From assembly GCA_003116975.1 (NCBI GenBank), contig BGKB01000119.1, positions 124,001 to 188,000 on the forward strand: a DNA stretch of 64,000 nucleotides. Direction: 5' to 3'. The notes under the pieces were generated by a model. The model did no database searches and was not told the DNA's origin. It worked only from the letters and a program-made list of their open reading frames with translations. The DNA comes from Aurantiochytrium sp. KH105. Its lineage: Eukaryota > Sar > Bigyra > Thraustochytrida > Thraustochytriidae. Shown piece after piece: positions 37,030 through 47,641 of this stretch (position 1 is its first letter; every line of letters starts with the position of its first letter). Position numbers and translations under genes: made by a program.

Positions 37030-38526
37030 ATGCCACATGGAAAGAACGCGCCGCGAGCAAGGCAGAGCGACTTGACGGGATGGGTGCGCTTTGTGACGTC
37101 TACGCTTGTTCTGAGCGTGTTGATGGCAAGCGGGATGATGTTCTCGCAACACTTGGCTAAACTCGAGTCGGTCACGCTTCTGGCGCCTGGGCAGCCAACA
37201 TTACAGAGGGACAGACCGCATCCCGAAAAACACAGTATCAACGTTCAATCCGATGGCAGTCTTGTCTTTGACGATCTCCACAATAGCAATCAAAATGATA
37301 TCAGCAGCACCGACGCGGACGAAATGCGGATTCCGGAAAGTGAGCTCTGGCAGCCAGCTGTCCCAAGTGTTGCACAAATGCCAAAGTCGAGCTCATCGAG
37401 CAAATCGACTCGCAAGAAAAGGCGAAAGGAAAAGAAATCCTCCTTTAGCAAAGTCGGAGTATACGGGCGAGGTTTCACAACAGTGTTTCTTCACATCCAT
37501 AAGGGCGGCGGCACTACACTGTGCTATCTCGCTCGGAAGAGAGAGAGAGCCCTTTTCGATGCAAATTGCAACCTCAACAACCGTCCGGATCGTCTTACTT
37601 TGGCCGCCGGAACGGCGGAGGACTTCTCTGCAGTTGTAGACAAGTTTCGAGATGAGGAAAACAGAACCTTTCTTGCGAGTGAATGGTTCCTTCCTGCGCA
37701 GCTTCCCAAGCGTGAAGATATCAAGTACATTACAATGCTTCGGAATCCCCTCGCGCGGATGGAGTCACACTTTCACATGGCTTTTGAGCAGGCCGCTCGC
37801 GCCCTCAAGAGCTCTCCCAAAAAGAATTGCCGATACACCGAATCCCTCCCTGCCTGGCAGACAATTCGACTTATCGACGAGGACATGGAAGTGGCAAGTT
37901 CGACGCGCGAGCTGTTCGCGCTTAATACGCCGGACAACTGGCAGACGCGGGCAGTGTGCGGCCCAGCGTGCGCTCAAGTGCCTTTTGGTAAGCTCACGGA
38001 AGAGCACTTCCAAATCGCAAAAGACCGCCTTGAAAACGATTTTGCCATTGTTGGTATTATCGAGCATTTTCAAGAGACAATTACCATGTTCCATGGCCTC
38101 TTGCAATGGGATGGTGAGGTCAGCGATATTTTCTCGGAGCACCATGGCACGCATCATGGAGGCAATACGGTCTTGAAGCGTCTCGAGCTCGAGGCAGCTG
38201 GCAATCCACGACTGCAGAACTTTGCCAAGTGGTGGCACGCCGTGAACCAATTTGACATTCGGCTTTACAATATTGGTCGCGAGTTATTTCATAAGCAAGC
38301 CACAGCAGAGGGACTTCAGGTCGAGATGGGGCCCGAGATTTCCCTGGACTTTGTCGCCCCACAAGGCGAAGTTACCCCTGCCGCGGCCTTGCGCTCCATG
38401 CTCGAGGCCGATGTCAATACAAGGAAATGCACGACACAGTGCTGTTCTCAGGATTGCGCTCCGATCGGAAAATTCTGGCGTTCTACAGCGATCGACTTGG
38501 GAATGGCTCCGCGACGGAAATGTTGA
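37030..38526 (+). CDS. Sulfotransferase-like type II membrane protein (array member A)
   Basis: 498 residues from the ATG at 37030. An in-frame ATG at 36862 would add 56 residues, but the later start puts a membrane anchor at residues about 17-37 (VRFVTSTLVLSVLMASG), typical of Golgi type II proteins. After a Ser/Lys-rich stem comes FLHIHKGGGTTLCYLARKRE (about 151-170), a PAPS 5'-phosphosulfate-loop-type motif. It is followed by TMLRNPLARMESHFHMAFE (3'-phosphate-site type), PDNWQTRAVCGPACAQVPFGK, THHGG and a C-terminal Cys cluster, CTTQCCSQDCAPIG. These resemble the Gal3ST/HS2ST clan of carbohydrate sulfotransferases, which move sulfate from PAPS to sugar hydroxyls in the Golgi lumen. Closest array relative is member F: both share KRERA after the loop and WWHAVN late in the protein. 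The acceptor sugar is unknown. Confidence 0.82.
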   Translation: MPHGKNAPRARQSDLTGWVRFVTSTLVLSVLMASGMMFSQHLAKLESVTLLAPGQPTLQRDRPHPEKHSINVQSDGSLVFDDLHNSNQNDISSTDADEMRIPESELWQPAVPSVAQMPKSSSSSKSTRKKRRKEKKSSFSKVGVYGRGFTTVFLHIHKGGGTTLCYLARKRERALFDANCNLNNRPDRLTLAAGTAEDFSAVVDKFRDEENRTFLASEWFLPAQLPKREDIKYITMLRNPLARMESHFHMAFEQAARALKSSPKKNCRYTESLPAWQTIRLIDEDMEVASSTRELFALNTPDNWQTRAVCGPACAQVPFGKLTEEHFQIAKDRLENDFAIVGIIEHFQETITMFHGLLQWDGEVSDIFSEHHGTHHGGNTVLKRLELEAAGNPRLQNFAKWWHAVNQFDIRLYNIGRELFHKQATAEGLQVEMGPEISLDFVAPQGEVTPAAALRSMLEADVNTRKCTTQCCSQDCAPIGKFWRSTAIDLGMAPRRKC

Positions 38527-39311
38527 CGAAAATTATGAATGTATAGATTATGGATTGTTGTTGCTTTTTTCTTTAAAGAGTACCTTGAGCGCTTCTCGCG
38601 CGACTCTGAAGCCGCGACCAGGCACGAGGTCACGAAGAATGCGGCGACAAGTGGTAGCAAAAGTGGGGAGGCGATGAGGCGATGAGGCGAGCACCTATGG
38701 GACACGTTCAGTGTGTCTTGACTTTCTTTTCGAGGGTCAGTTCTTGACTCTTCTGCTTGCCAGGCTGATTGACCCTCCCAGCGCCGCGCAGCGTTGTTTG
38801 CCAACCAGACGGATCAATCAGTAAACAATCTTTGGCAGGCTCTTTAAGAGCAATCGAGCGAGCCAAGACAGACCGACAGAAATGCTCGGACAGACAGACA
38901 CATGAGTGTGTCAGTCAGTCTACAACGATTCCACCAAGAATCTTGGCCGAAGTTCTTTCCGGCTCGTCCATGCCAGTTTTGACCGACCTGAGGGGTTCAA
39001 AGTATAACCATCAACGTTCTGAGTCGCGGCCCAAGCGGGGCTAGAAACAAGAGGGAAAAGGCGAAAGGGTAGGGTCAACTTGGCCTTGACCTGGGTTAGG
39101 AAGCGAGCGCATGTCCGGCTAGGTTGCACAGATTCTGGATAAGACAGCTGATCGGCTGCACAATGGTCTCTCGGGCAAGCCATTTCGTTCCCCATCACAG
39201 ACGATACCAGGTCCTGGTTGCCAGACACGCAAAGAGGAACTTGGCTGGAGAACGAATGCAACAAGGCACCCGCAAGGTCCCTGGTCTCCGTTCCTCTTGA
39301 AAAGCTCCACG
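38527..39311. other. Spacer between array members A and B
   Basis: 785 bases. No gene or ordered repeat is seen. Confidence 0.6.
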
Positions 39312-40778
39312 ATGTCACCCATCATGAAGACAAGGTCGAGCAAGCGAACCGGCGTCTTCGTGGCAGTTTGTGCAATCCTGATGCTGGCTTTGATTACGTT
39401 TTTCTGGAGTATTGAATCTTCGAATTTGAGATCGAGACCTCTTAAAGGACACGTTTTATTTGTTGATCGCGTTGTTGACGGCAACGGGGCCGCTGATGTG
39501 TACTACGGGGAAAGTGGTGATCTTGATGCGGCGAATGCAGAGCTGATATCTGTCAAAGATACGCTCAGAGGCAGCGACATAGCTGAAGATATCGACATAT
39601 CGATCGACATAATCCCAACAGAAAGCTTGAAGGAGCAAGATTACAGCGTCGAACATCGTAGTGAGGATGAGGTTGGCCCTCGGCGCCGCGGCAAGCTCGC
39701 TGTCTTTCTTCATGTGCACAAAGCAGGCGGATCCACGATGTGCTTCGTTGCCAGGTTCAACGGAGAGTCATCATTTGGAGGTAATTGTAATATCAATGGG
39801 CTACATGCGCGAACGGATCTCTCCAAGGGCAAAGTCGATCGCGTCGATTCGGTTCTTAACCTGTTGAAGCGCCGTCGTTTGACGTTTGTGGCAAATGAGT
39901 GGATGCTGTCGGAAACACTTCCATCACGAGATGATGTCACGTACCTAACAATGCTCCGCAATCCACTTGCCCGGACGGAATCGCACTATGCGATGGCAAT
40001 GACGCAGACCATGACGCATCTTCGCAATCATGGCACTGTTTGGCGCTGCAAACTCGCCGAAGGCGTCCCCTCGAGTCACGAGCTGGCACAGCACGACAAT
40101 GACCTTAACATTGCCTCAAGATCCCGTATCTACTTTGCGCAGACAACGCCGGACAATTGGCAGACGCGGGCAATCTGTGGTCCACCGTGCGCCCAGGTCC
40201 CCTATGGGCAGTTGACCGAGGAGCATCTCGCGATTGCCAAAACGCGCTTAACGACCGTTTTCGAAGTGGTTGGAATCCTCGAACACTTTCATGAGACCAT
40301 GTCTTTGATGCATGACCATTTGCTTTGGAAAAAAGATGCTTCCAAAGTTTTTGAAAAGCACAAGGGCACACATCATGGAGGACTTACGGTATTGCAGCGA
40401 GTAGAGCAAGCGTCGGCGAGTCAGCCGCATTTACTCGAGTTTGCCAAGTGGTTTCATGCCACCAACCAGTTTGACATTGAGCTCTACAATTTCGGTCGCA
40501 CCCTCTTTAAGATGCAAGCGCAAGCACGCGGCATCAGTGTTGATCTTGGTCCCGACGTTGACCTAGACTTTGTGTCTCCGAACCAGCGCCTCACCACATC
40601 TGCAGAGCTGAAGATCATGCTCGCGGACTATGTACGCGAGAAAGGCTGTCATACGCAGTGCTGTGAGGATCGCTGCGGCCCTATTGGCCATTTTTGGTAT
40701 CGTAGTGCTGAGACGTTTGATATGGTACCCCCTCGCAAGCGATGCAACCCGCACGAGGTGCAAACTGTCCATAACTGA
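39312..40778 (+). CDS. Sulfotransferase-like type II membrane protein (array member B)
   Basis: 488 residues from the ATG at 39312 (an upstream TTG extends the frame by five codons). A short cytosolic basic stretch is followed by a membrane anchor at about 14-34 (VFVAVCAILMLALITFFW). The lumenal part has FLHVHKAGGSTMCFVARFNGE (about 134), TMLRNPLARTESHYAMAMTQ, PDNWQTRAICGPPCAQVPYGQ, THHGG, WFHATNQFDIELYN and the end HTQCCEDRCGPIGHFW. The PAPS-loop type motif and the late Cys cluster are intact. The anchor and stem differ strongly from the other members while the catalytic part is conserved, as is normal for Golgi glycan enzymes. A 21-base minisatellite starts 13 bases after the stop codon. 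Pairs best by eye with member C. Confidence 0.82.
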   Translation: MSPIMKTRSSKRTGVFVAVCAILMLALITFFWSIESSNLRSRPLKGHVLFVDRVVDGNGAADVYYGESGDLDAANAELISVKDTLRGSDIAEDIDISIDIIPTESLKEQDYSVEHRSEDEVGPRRRGKLAVFLHVHKAGGSTMCFVARFNGESSFGGNCNINGLHARTDLSKGKVDRVDSVLNLLKRRRLTFVANEWMLSETLPSRDDVTYLTMLRNPLARTESHYAMAMTQTMTHLRNHGTVWRCKLAEGVPSSHELAQHDNDLNIASRSRIYFAQTTPDNWQTRAICGPPCAQVPYGQLTEEHLAIAKTRLTTVFEVVGILEHFHETMSLMHDHLLWKKDASKVFEKHKGTHHGGLTVLQRVEQASASQPHLLEFAKWFHATNQFDIELYNFGRTLFKMQAQARGISVDLGPDVDLDFVSPNQRLTTSAELKIMLADYVREKGCHTQCCEDRCGPIGHFWYRSAETFDMVPPRKRCNPHEVQTVHN

Positions 40779-40791
40779 GTCCGGCATAGCC

Positions 40792-40863
40792 CAAGCTAGC
40801 GCAAGTTTGGTTCAAGCTAGCGCAAGTTTGGCTCAAGCTAGCGCAAGTTTGGCTCAAGCTAGC
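40792..40863. repeat. 21-base minisatellite 3' of member B
   Basis: About three and a half copies of CAAGCTAGCGCAAGTTTGGCT start just after the stop codon. AGCTAGC gives each unit a short palindrome. Confidence 0.95.
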
Positions 40864-40970
40864 TGTTTTTGTGACTAAATTGATAGTGATCTGTCTCTTT
40901 CTTTCCCGTGCAGAACGCAACTTGAATATCTCTCCCTTTTCGTCCTTTTACCAATACCTGCTCGCGCAAC

Positions 40971-40996
40971 AGCAAGCAAGCAAGCAAGCAAGCAAG
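40971..40996. repeat. (AAGC)n microsatellite
   Basis: Six AAGC units on the plus strand, upstream of member C. Confidence 0.95.
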
Positions 40997-41235
40997 GCTC
41001 GCTAGCGTGCTTGGATCCGGCCCCCGCTCATTGGCAGCCAACCAATGCAGCATTTGCACGCCGCCACCGAGAGCCGCAAACGGCGGACAATCCAGCGGGC
41101 TGTGGGACCCTCCCTCCCCGAACACACGGCAGTTGCTGGGTGGGCGCGTCAAAGGGGGGGGGCTACGAACTTGGTGAAAAGACAAGACAAACCTAGACGT
41201 AGTAGCCGCGGACGCAGTCGCGAGCGTAGCGAAAG

Positions 41236-41238
<3 letters not shown>

Positions 41239-41269
<31 letters not shown>
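41239..41269. repeat. (CAG)n in 5' leader of member C
   Basis: Ten CAG units end 15 bases before the ATG at 41285. If the farther upstream ATG at 41045 were used, this would encode poly-alanine. Confidence 0.9.
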
Positions 41270-41270
<1 letters not shown>

Positions 41271-41284
41271 ATACGCAACTGCGA

Positions 41285-42730
41285 ATGGACACATATAAGG
41301 AGGATATGAAGAGCCATGAGAACCGAGGCGCCGCCAAGAGCATGGGGCCGACCCAGGTCGCTTTGGGTTCACGGCGCACATTTCTGGGCTGGGCAACCGT
41401 TTGCTTTTGGATACTTTTGATCTGTTTCAGCTGGCTCGGTGCCATAAGCAAAAGATTTTTCCAGAACCCGGATCAGATCAGCGTGCGCGGCTTCGTGCTT
41501 GAGGCCGAAGTGGAAGTGACATTTGAAGAAAAAGCAGACGAGGACAGAATAAATGAAACCTCCCCTGGGTCTGGGGATATCGACACAAAGGAAGGAGACG
41601 CTACGCCGGAAGCTCTGTCGGACGGGAAGCGGCACGCGCTCGTTGTCTTCCTCCATGTACACAAGGCCGGAGGGTCGAGTGCGTGCTCTGCAGCCCGATA
41701 TAACGATGAAGTGTCCAACCGAGGCAACTGCAACACTGCTGGAAAAGCCGTGTCGCAAGGCAGCGCAGAGCGCTTGAGCGACCTCTACGATCAGCTGATC
41801 GCGTCACGCGGCATGACCTTTATTGCAAGCGAGTGGATGCTCTCTGACACGCTCCCAAAACGTCCCGACGTGACCTACGCAACAATGCTGCGAAACCCTC
41901 TCGGTCGAACCGAGTCGCACTACGCAATGGCCATGGGGCAAGCCCAGCAGCGACTGAAAAGGGATGGAGCAAAATGGCGCTGCAGGTATGCTAATGGGAT
42001 ACCATCGGCGAAGGAGCTCGCTTCACAAGACGAGGATCTGGAGACTGCATCACGAGCGCGCATTTACTTTGCGCAAACGACTCCTGACAATTGGCAAACG
42101 AGGGCGCTTTGTGGTCCTCCGTGCGCACCGATTCCTTTCGGCAAGCTCACCGAGGAGCATCTCAATCTTGCGAAACGGCGGCTTGCAGATGATTTTGACG
42201 TCGTCGGAATCCTTGAACACTTTAACGAGACTATGCAGCTCATGCATGAGCACCGCCACTGGAAAAAGGAGGCGGAGGAGGTTTTTGGAAGGCACAAAGG
42301 CACGCACCACGGCAGCCTTTCAGTGCTCGAGCGCGTCGAGCAAGAGGCGTCGAGTGAGCCACATTTACTTGAGTTCGCCAAGTGGTTTCATGCAACCAAC
42401 CAGTTTGACATTGAGCTGTATAATCTCGGTCTCGAACTCTTTCATGCTCAGGCAAGAGCGCGCGGCGTTGCCGTAGACCTTGGACCGGATGTAAGTCTGG
42501 ACTTTGAGTCGCCTACTCATGGCATCACGACATCTACCGAGCTTCGGTCCATGCTTGCGGACTTTGTCGAGGAAAACAAGTGCGGCACGCAATGCTGCTC
42601 CGGGCGTTGCGGACCCATTGGGTTTTATTGGTACCGCACTGCAGAAAACCTCAACATGGTTCCTGCTCGAAAGGGCTGCACTTCTCGCGCGCGTCCCGCT
42701 GCCAAAAATAGCGGGGAGACCTCTTCGTGA
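41285..42730 (+). CDS. Sulfotransferase-like type II membrane protein (array member C)
   Basis: 481 residues from the ATG at 41285, chosen because it places the anchor (FLGWATVCFWILLICFSWL) at residues about 33-52. The ATG at 41045 would add 80 mostly Arg/Ala residues encoded partly by the CAG repeat. The catalytic part has FLHVHKAGGSSACSAARYNDE (about 122), a slightly divergent loop because members B, D and E read GGST. It is followed by TMLRNPLGRTESHYAMAMGQ, PDNWQTRALCGPPCAPIPFGK, THHGS, WFHATNQFDIELYN and CGTQCCSGRCGPIGFYW. The change of the final Gly in the THHGG motif to Ser is also unique here. Otherwise intact. Nearest relative by eye is member B. The same Golgi carbohydrate-sulfation role is inferred. 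Confidence 0.82.
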   Translation: MDTYKEDMKSHENRGAAKSMGPTQVALGSRRTFLGWATVCFWILLICFSWLGAISKRFFQNPDQISVRGFVLEAEVEVTFEEKADEDRINETSPGSGDIDTKEGDATPEALSDGKRHALVVFLHVHKAGGSSACSAARYNDEVSNRGNCNTAGKAVSQGSAERLSDLYDQLIASRGMTFIASEWMLSDTLPKRPDVTYATMLRNPLGRTESHYAMAMGQAQQRLKRDGAKWRCRYANGIPSAKELASQDEDLETASRARIYFAQTTPDNWQTRALCGPPCAPIPFGKLTEEHLNLAKRRLADDFDVVGILEHFNETMQLMHEHRHWKKEAEEVFGRHKGTHHGSLSVLERVEQEASSEPHLLEFAKWFHATNQFDIELYNLGLELFHAQARARGVAVDLGPDVSLDFESPTHGITTSTELRSMLADFVEENKCGTQCCSGRCGPIGFYWYRTAENLNMVPARKGCTSRARPAAKNSGETSS

Positions 42731-43604
42731 GTCAAGAGTAAGAAAAACTTTCTCTTTTTACCTTTTGTTCTCCTTTGCCCACTGCTCACAGTCGGTCAGT
42801 TAGACAGTCACTTAAACGACAAGCGAAGCTGCACGGTCAACCCAACCTCACGGAAGCTAGGCATAGATAGCTGCTAAGTAGCTTGCTGCCTCCCGCAATC
42901 TTGGGCGCAGCCTCTTTTTTTATTCGTTTCCCAAATCCGACCAAGACTGCTCCTGAGACGCTCACAATCGTTCGCAGCTGCAAGTCCGAGTCTAAGGAGC
43001 AGTCTCGGTCGGTCGCCACAAGCTGTCTTTTCAACAATCCTCTGAACCATTGGTCCCGGTCCTCCATCCAACGACAACAGCCTGGCTTGGGCGTAAAAAG
43101 CAAGCGCGTCGACTCGTTTCTGAGGCAAATCGAACGCTGTGCCTGGGAATTGCGTCTTCTTCCACTCCTACCCAGCGAAATTCGACACTGGTACACGCAC
43201 GACCCGAGCTCGAATCCAATCTCGCAGCAAGCCTTCTCCGAGTCCGAGTCACGGTCGGCCTAGGACGTAACGGCCCTATTGGATTCTCCTCTCCATCACA
43301 GTTCACAAGAGAGCCTCCGTCGCTTCGCATAATCCAGTCTCGTCTTTTACTGTTCCGCCATGCCGGGCTCGCCTCGCCGGGCAATAAAATCGCGCAGCAC
43401 GCCTTTTCCCTTCCACGCTCTTCTTATGCAGCTGCAGCTGCAGCATTCCTCGCTCTCTCGCTTTTTTTTACGACTGACTGTGAGTGGGTCCAGTCCATTT
43501 TAGGTAAGCACTCTGGTCTCGTCCTCTGAATTCGTTTGGACGGCGTGCAGCATGCCGCATGGTCTCCCCAACCAAGCAACTCTACATCCATCCTTCCTTC
43601 CTTC

Positions 43605-43605
43605 T

Positions 43606-43637
<32 letters not shown>

Positions 43638-43655
43638 GTCCATCCGTTCATCCAT
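43605..43655. repeat. (CCAT)n tetranucleotide array
   Basis: About 12 CCAT/CCGT units with a few single-base variants. Confidence 0.95.
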
Positions 43656-43880
43656 TCTCTTTCCATCGTTCGCGTCGCCGTGGCGCGCATGTAGTAAGTA
43701 GTACGTGCATGCGTGCTTGCGCCTGGCAGCAGCCTGTCCCCGAGTCCAATTAAGCCTCCCGGAGGCGGCCAAACTCCCCTCCCCTCCTCTGCTCTGCTCT
43801 CTCGTCCAGGCCCTTGCCGAGCTTGTCCACCTTCATGTGGCCGTTCACCTCGCCCTTGCTCCGCGATCACCTTCGCGTGG

Positions 43881-43914
43881 CATGCCATGCCATGCCATGC
43901 CATGCCATGCCATG
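43881..43914. repeat. (CATGC)n pentanucleotide array
   Basis: About seven perfect CATGC units, each palindromic around GCATGC. Confidence 0.95.
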
Positions 43915-45409
43915 ATGCCATTCCAGTGATTTCCACTTCTTGTTCTTCTTCTTCTTCTCCATCAAGTTCTTCTGCGAGCTCGAAGTTCAAGTTCAACTTC
44001 CTGCTGCCGCTGCCGCTTGACTTGGACACGAATGTTTTCCTCGCTTCGCGTCAAGCTGCTGCTGGCCGCGCTTCCCTTTTCCGCGATTCGATCCACGAGC
44101 TCCTAGCCAGCCGCCCGCCGTACCGTACGTACTTGATCGCGGGGTCAATCGAGAACCTCGCGACCGTGACCTCGCCGCGCCTGCGCCGCACTAATAAATA
44201 AACTCATGCCCAAGCTAAGCTGAGGTATAATAGCTGAGCCGTGCCGAAAACCTCCTGGCCGCTGTGCGGCCAGAAAAACAGCGCCATGATGTGGCTTTCA
44301 CGCGATCACCTGCGCTCCGCCGCGCTGTGTTGTGTTGCAATTTCTTGTGCAGCGTTAGCCCCGGCCGCGCCTACCAACTCCTGCGCGTGACTGTGAAGGC
44401 CGGTGGCGCGCCCGGTGAACGATTGGCCGCGCGGTCGCTTCGCCCACCCGGAGCGGACCGGATCGAACCGCACCTCGCTGATAAAATCATTACGCGCGTG
44501 CGTCGAGGCGAGCAAGCAAGAAGCAGGCATGTAGTGCAAGCAAGGCGCGCGAGCTTTGCGCTCGCCGGAAGCGGGCACTGGCAGGCTGCTGCTTGCCGCT
44601 CGAGCGGGCGAGCGACCGGAGCGGAGGCTCGCGTCGCGACTACTACGTACAATAGAGTTGAACTTGAGATCCATTGTAGTATACTCTATACTACTACTAT
44701 TATAATCAAATTTTCTGAAGTGGGAAACAGTTTTTTTATTACATTACACAGTAGAGGTTTTTCCGAGAAGCGGACTGCCTGTGAGCCGGAGGCGGAAGGG
44801 AAGGAAGGAAGAAAGAACGAAGAAGGAAGGGAAGGAAGAAAGTCCGGCCGGCCACGGCAGTGCTGCTGCAGCCCGCCACGCGCCGGCCAAGACTCGCAGC
44901 CGCAGCCGTCCGCGTCGCTCCCGGACCCCTCGCTTCGCCTCGCCTCGTCCCGCAGCTCCTCCGCCGCCCGCGTCCAGTCTCCCTTCCCCGCGGGGCCTGG
45001 CCCACGTCCTGGCCGGCTGGCCGGCTGGCTGGCGCGCTGGCCTGGCCTGGCTGGAGCGGGTCCACTGCCGCGGCTCGGCGGGCCGTCGCTCTTTTCCTCC
45101 CTCGGCAAGTTTCTCCGCCCGCAGAATCCATCGCGATCGATCGGGGGCCTGCGGGGCCCCTAACCGGCGCGAGCCCGCCGCTCTTCCGCAGAAACAAGCG
45201 TGAAAAGGGCGGCCATCGATGCAGGAAAGCAAAGGAACTTCAGGCTGGTCAGCAGAGATCGAATCGAGCGATCGATCATCGATCCATCAACCAAGCGGCC
45301 GACAGACTGACTGACGGACTGTCTGCGGCCGATTGCCGAGGGGACCAGAGCGCCATCGATTTGCTTCTCCTGGCTTTCGAGGCGCCTCGCCTCGCCTTCA
45401 TTACGACCG

Positions 45410-47641
45410 ACAGCGGGTCGCCACATAGTACGCGCGAAAAGCAGACGCCGAAGAGGCGGAGCAGAGCAGCAACGTCGGGCGGCCGGTCGGTCGGTCGGTC
45501 CCGCGACAGGGCGCCGCGGCTGCGCCCCCGTGGCCGGGTCGAGCGGCAGGACGCTCGGGCCAGCGCTCGAAGACACGCTCAAACGCAGCGCACACAGTAG
45601 GAGATCACTGGCATCGGCAGCCATGGACTCGTTCGCACAAAGAACGCCGACATCGGCGACGGCGCGGCGGATGCTCACGATGACGATCGCGCTGCTGGCG
45701 TCCACACTCGTGCTCATGGCGTGCTCCTCGGCACTGGAACTGGGGACAGGCACCATCCTGCTGTACAGATTCTCCATCTCGGAGACAGACTCGGACGACC
45801 CGCGGACGGTCGTTCTTCAAGGCAAGCTCGACGAGGTCCTCGAAGGCGCCGCCAACTCGCTCCCGTACGGGAAGCAGGCGGCCCAAGAGGGAAACGGCGC
45901 AGACACAGACCCGTACAACTCGGACGCCTCCTCGATTGAAAGCGCAGACCCCGAAACCCCAGAGGAGAAGAGCGACATCGCCTTGTTCCTCGCCAATAGC
46001 AAGGTCGAACATATGGATCCGCATCTAAGAGGCAAGACGGCCGTCTTTACACACGTGCATAAGGCCGGCGGGTCGACGTTTTGCTATCTCGCCCGATTGA
46101 ACATGGAGCAGGCCCCGGGCGGAAACTGCAACCCAGCGCCTATGCCTTCTCGCCTTGCCATTTCCCGCGGAACTCCCGAAGACTTTGACCGCGTGATCGC
46201 AGAAACTCGCAGACTCAATCGCACCTTTGTCGCGACAGAATGGACTTTGCCCGAAGTCTTGCCGCAGCGAGACGATATCGTTCATGTCACTCTCTTGCGC
46301 AACCCCCTCGGACGCATGGAATCGCACTACGCAATGGCGATGGACAAAGCCTACAAAAAGCTCAAGGATTCCAGCAGCAACATGTGTTTCTTTGCTCCTG
46401 GCCTCCTCTCCAGGTTCGAGCTTCGTCAGGCCACAAAAGACCTGACTCTCGCCGCCAAATCACGTCTGTACTATTCCAAAACTACACCCGACAATTGGCA
46501 GACCCGGGTGTTTTGTGGACCGCTGTGCGCGCGGATTCCGTACGGCCAGCTCACACGCGAACACCTCGAGCTGGCCAAGAACCGGCTACAGAGTACGTAT
46601 GCTGCCGTGGGCATTCTTGATAACTTTCGTCAGACGGTTCTGCTCATGCACGAAACCTTGCAGTGGGAAACAGACCCCGAGGAACTCTTCGCGCAACACA
46701 AAGGAACAAACCATGGAGGTCTCACAGTATTACAGCGTGTCGAGCAAGAGTCAGCAAAGCAGCCGGAGTTGCTCGAGTTCGCAAAGTGGTTCCACGCCAC
46801 CAATTTGCTCGACATTGAGCTGTACAACTTTGCGCGGGGCATTTTCAAGCGTCAGCTTCAGTATTTTGGTATCCCGGCCGAGATCGGCCCGGACGTCAGC
46901 TTGGACTTTGTCTCGCCCAACCAAAAGGTGACGACCGCGGCCGAGCTCAAGGCTATGTTCGACGAGTACGCTGTGTCATGCTCCACCCAGTGCTGCACCA
47001 AGCAGTGTGGTCCCATTGGCAACTATTGGTACAATGTTGCCCGCCAAATCGACATGGTTCCGGTCCGCAGAAAGTGGTGTTAGAACTCTTTTGAAGACGC
47101 CTTTGCTAGAGGGCTTTGCACATTTTCTTTGTCGCTGCCTTTCCCCCCCGAGAAATACTCGCCCACATTTATTTACCTGTCAACTGAAATTTGTAGTGTT
47201 GGTTTTCCCGTTCGAGTTGGCCTATTTTGCTTGTTGTACGCGCCCTTTTCATTCTGTCCGTCTGAATCGCAAGGCTGGCAAAACACACTGCGCAATCATT
47301 TTATTGGAAGTCTTCAGGCGAGGGTGTTGACGTCTTTCGCTGCTTTCCTAATCAGCCTGCCTGCTTGCCTGCCTGCCTGCTTGACATCAACGACGGCTTT
47401 ATCGCCTTCCGCCACGATCCTCACGAACATGGACAATAAAATCACGATTTCCATCGAGGAGCCAAGCATCCTCACTTTCAATCAAAGACGAGAACAATCG
47501 CCCTTTACCTTTTCTGCACCGCCCGTCCAAGCGTCCCGCCAGCCGCAAGCAGCCAACACAGCCTTCGTTCGGCCCTTCGGAGAGGACTTCGCGTGTCCCG
47601 GCTCCCGGCCCGGCTGGCCGCGGATCCTCATCGAACCGGAC
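45410..47641. repeat. Segmental duplication, copy 1 (contains member D)
   Basis: This block matches about 48650-50940 over the gene, about 200 bases of 5' flank and about 550 bases of 3' flank. Similarity is near-identity in the gene centre and in the 3' flank down to the GCCAGCCGCAAGCAGCC region. It fades gradually at the 5' side and shows indels at the 3' edge. Edges are by eye. Confidence 0.85.
45623..47083 (+). CDS. Sulfotransferase-like type II membrane protein (array member D)
   Basis: 486 residues from the ATG at 45623 (the frame also runs up to a GTG at 45530). The anchor is at about 17-37 (MTIALLASTLVLMACSSAL) and is followed by an acidic stem. The catalytic part has FTHVHKAGGSTFCYLARLNME (about 141), TLLRNPLGRMESHYAMAMDK, PDNWQTRVFCGPLCARIPYGQ, TNHGG (His-Asn change from THHGG), WFHATNLLDIELYN and CSTQCCTKQCGPIGNYW. 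It is nearly identical to member E. Compared with E it has neutral or acidic residues at several surface-type positions (SSSN, RQAT, PEELFAQ). Same inferred Golgi role, with PAPS as donor; acceptor unknown. Confidence 0.83.
   Translation: MDSFAQRTPTSATARRMLTMTIALLASTLVLMACSSALELGTGTILLYRFSISETDSDDPRTVVLQGKLDEVLEGAANSLPYGKQAAQEGNGADTDPYNSDASSIESADPETPEEKSDIALFLANSKVEHMDPHLRGKTAVFTHVHKAGGSTFCYLARLNMEQAPGGNCNPAPMPSRLAISRGTPEDFDRVIAETRRLNRTFVATEWTLPEVLPQRDDIVHVTLLRNPLGRMESHYAMAMDKAYKKLKDSSSNMCFFAPGLLSRFELRQATKDLTLAAKSRLYYSKTTPDNWQTRVFCGPLCARIPYGQLTREHLELAKNRLQSTYAAVGILDNFRQTVLLMHETLQWETDPEELFAQHKGTNHGGLTVLQRVEQESAKQPELLEFAKWFHATNLLDIELYNFARGIFKRQLQYFGIPAEIGPDVSLDFVSPNQKVTTAAELKAMFDEYAVSCSTQCCTKQCGPIGNYWYNVARQIDMVPVRRKWC

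Larger units (their letters stand above)
40779..41284. other. Spacer between array members B and C, repeat-rich
   Basis: 506 bases holding three simple repeats, listed separately, including a CAG run just before the C start codon. No gene. Confidence 0.65.
42731..45622. other. 2.9-kb spacer between array members C and D
   Basis: No intact gene and no sulfotransferase motif was found on either strand. It contains a CCAT array (43605-43655), a CATGC array (43881-43914), an AT-rich island with an 8-base inverted repeat (44686-44704), and GC-rich low-complexity sequence up to member D. The last 200 bases resemble the 5' flank of member E (duplication). Confidence 0.6.

Noticed and set aside
35927-37075. 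382-codon plus-strand frame upstream of array member A
   Set aside because: Arg/Cys/Ser-rich without a domain, overlaps the next gene and begins in a repeat.
42731-45622. Possible seventh, decayed sulfotransferase-like gene in the large C-D gap
   Set aside because: None of the conserved blocks (HxHKxGG, DNWQTR, TQCC) was found on either strand.
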